Source of the DNA: Gammaproteobacteria bacterium
GTDB taxonomy: Bacteria > Pseudomonadota > Gammaproteobacteria > JACKNK01
Assembly (NCBI GenBank): GCA_024234955.1
Contig: JACKNK010000002.1
Span: 1-64,000, forward strand
DNA length: 64,000 nucleotides
Direction of reading: 5' to 3'
In this document: in pieces, positions 62,872 through 64,000 of the stretch
How the letters are laid out: each line of letters opens with the position of its first letter
Numbering within the stretch: position 1 is the first letter of the stretch
Made by a program: the position numbers and the translations under genes
Notes under the pieces: model-generated
Told to the model about the DNA's origin: nothing
The model's input: only the letters and a program-made list of their open reading frames with translations
Databases searched by the model: none

Positions 62872-63542
62872 CAGAACGAACCGCCGTTCTTTGGGAGCAG
62901 GTAGCCGATGCCGCGCACGGTCTTGATGCGCTCCTTGCCGAGCTTCTTGCGCAGGTGATGGATATGGACTTCGATGGCGTTGCTCTCCACCCCCTCGTCC
63001 CAGCCGTACAAGGCCTCCTCCAGGCGTTCCTTGGAGAGGGCGCGTCCGATGTTGTTCATCAATGCTTCGAAGATCGCCAGTTCCCGGGCCGTGAGGATCA
63101 CCGCCTGCCCGGACTGGGTGAGGCTGCGCGCGGCGGGGTCGAGTTCCAGATCTTGATAGCGGATCACCGACGAGGTACGCCCGGCGCGACGACGCGTGAG
63201 GGCACGCAAGCGCGCACTGAGTTCGTCGAGATCGAAGGGTTTGATCAGATAGTCATCGGCGCCGGCGTCAAGGCCTGCGACGCGGTCTGCCACGGTATCG
63301 CGTGCGGTCAGGATCAGCACCGGGGTGTCCTTGCCGGCGGCGCGCAATTTGCGCAACACGGCCAGGCCGTCCTGGCGGGGCAAGCCCAGGTCCAGAACCG
63401 CGAGATCGAAGTCCTCGTCGCGCAATGCCAGTTCAGCGGCGACGCCATCACGGACCCAATCGACGGTGTAACCGTGTTGCGTCAGACCCGCGCGGACGCC
63501 ATCGCCGAGCAGGGCGTCGTCTTCAACCAATAGCACTCGCAT
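62871..63542 (-). CDS. OmpR-family response regulator, QseB-like
   Basis: A 223-residue regulator: receiver domain with phospho-acceptor Asp51 (LAVLDLGLPRQDG), then a winged-helix DNA-binding domain (EGVESNAIEVHIHHLRKKLG, TVRGIGYLL). It begins MRVLLVEDDALLGDGVRAGL. It overlaps the kinase by one base and the SDR stop by one base, so all three form an operon. Confidence 0.93.
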   Translation of the reverse strand: MRVLLVEDDALLGDGVRAGLTQHGYTVDWVRDGVAAELALRDEDFDLAVLDLGLPRQDGLAVLRKLRAAGKDTPVLILTARDTVADRVAGLDAGADDYLIKPFDLDELSARLRALTRRRAGRTSSVIRYQDLELDPAARSLTQSGQAVILTARELAIFEALMNNIGRALSKERLEEALYGWDEGVESNAIEVHIHHLRKKLGKERIKTVRGIGYLLPKNGGSF

Positions 63543-64000
63543 CAGTTCCTCGTTCCGGTTTCATCGTGCTCTCGGGCAAAGGTCGCCATGACGCGGTTCT
63601 GACGGCGCAGCGCGCCGTCCACCAGTCGGGGCAGGATCGCGTTGATGCGCACGAACAGCGATTCGGGAAACCCGATGTAGGCGTCCTTGGCCGGTTTGAG
63701 TATCGCCGCCGCGATCTCCTCTGCCACCCGCTCCGGGGAGTCCATGTTCATTTTCACCGCCTTGGCCATGCGATAGATCGCTGCGGTGTTCAGAGGTGTC
63801 CTGACCGCGCGCGGGGCGACGTAGGTCACCTTCACCCCGGTTTCGCGGAGCTCACGACGAAGCGCCTCGGAAAATCCACGCAGGCCGAATTTGCTCGCCG
63901 AATACGCCGCGAAATACGCAAACCCGATGGAACCGAAGGTCGAGCCGACGTTCACGATGTGCCCCGATCCGCGTTCGATCATGCCCGGCAGCAGCGTGCG
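63542..64000 (-). CDS. Short-chain dehydrogenase/reductase, C-terminal part (5' end outside window)
   Basis: The frame is open to the window edge, where RTLLPGMIERGSGHIVNVGS is the SDR segment before the catalytic serine. The active-site YSASKFGLRGF (YxxxK) follows, with the PRAVRTP loop. The substrate is unknown. The stop overlaps the start of the response regulator, so it is the first visible gene of that operon. The N-terminal Rossmann half lies outside. Confidence 0.9.
   Translation of the reverse strand, partial: RTLLPGMIERGSGHIVNVGSTFGSIGFAYFAAYSASKFGLRGFSEALRRELRETGVKVTYVAPRAVRTPLNTAAIYRMAKAVKMNMDSPERVAEEIAAAILKPAKDAYIGFPESLFVRINAILPRLVDGALRRQNRVMATFAREHDETGTRN

Overview
The window is a dense, roughly 60% GC chromosomal segment of a gammaproteobacterium. 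The order gyrB | plsC-gmhB-(mazG-like)-glyS-glyQ matches the region next to the Pseudomonas replication origin. The grxC-secB-gpsA, gpmI-envC and rpsU-dnaG-rpoD groupings are also gammaproteobacterial. Several genes hint at sulfur and nitrogen redox chemistry: a PP-loop/TusA pair, a rhodanese, an ArsR regulator with persulfide-sensor cysteine spacing, an octaheme hydroxylamine-oxidoreductase-like cytochrome and a cytochrome c'-like protein. I see no prophage, complete insertion sequence or CRISPR array.

Layout. 1-5133: the 3' end of gyrB, then a convergent operon (glyQ, glyS, mazG-like, gmhB, plsC). 5134-5553: an AT-rich gap with two perfect DnaA boxes, a candidate origin or DnaA-regulated site. 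5554-7987: overlapping PP-loop ATPase, tusA and cation-efflux genes. 8007-12324: the nitrogen module glnA-ntrB-ntrC with a sigma-54 promoter and two NtrC-like sites. 12356-15296: a TPR protein, the octaheme cytochrome and a divergent DNR-type regulator sharing an FNR/DNR box. 15298-25713: housekeeping genes (pyrD, trmL, gpsA, secB, grxC, rhodanese, arsR, gpmI, envC, ctpA, DJ-1, tsaD). 25737-30469: the macromolecular synthesis operon rpsU-yqeY-dnaG-rpoD, followed by tRNA-Ile(CAU) and a terminator.

30544-38037: cobalamin adenosyltransferase, a Met-rich membrane protein, hemN, a VapBC-like pair that overlaps a membrane-protein gene, a pseudouridine synthase, hemH, a metallo-hydrolase and a DUF6164 protein. 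38077-42474: a large inverted repeat, then rpoZ-spoT-ridA, a YjdF-like protein and a cupin. 42527-44607: two PsiF-like small secreted proteins, each with its own terminator, and a secreted trypsin-like protease with a possible C-terminal sorting signal. 44636-49901: thrC, prlC, an SH3 protein and xthA. 49906-55909: a six-gene MoxR/Bat operon on the minus strand. 56118-59840: metY, a REPIN, an OlsF-like bifunctional acyltransferase and a DksA-like zinc finger. 60160-60904: an AT-rich islet with an orphan nuclease-like gene. 60905-64000: cytochrome c'-like protein, a QseBC-like two-component system and the 3' end of a short-chain dehydrogenase.

The best leads are the octaheme cytochrome/DNR pair with a shared operator, the SqrR/BigR-like regulator next to a rhodanese, the candidate DnaA-box region, the PP-loop/TusA/CDF cluster, the Met-rich membrane protein and the orphan nuclease-like islet. 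All functional calls come from reading motifs and known gene neighbourhoods; no database search was run.
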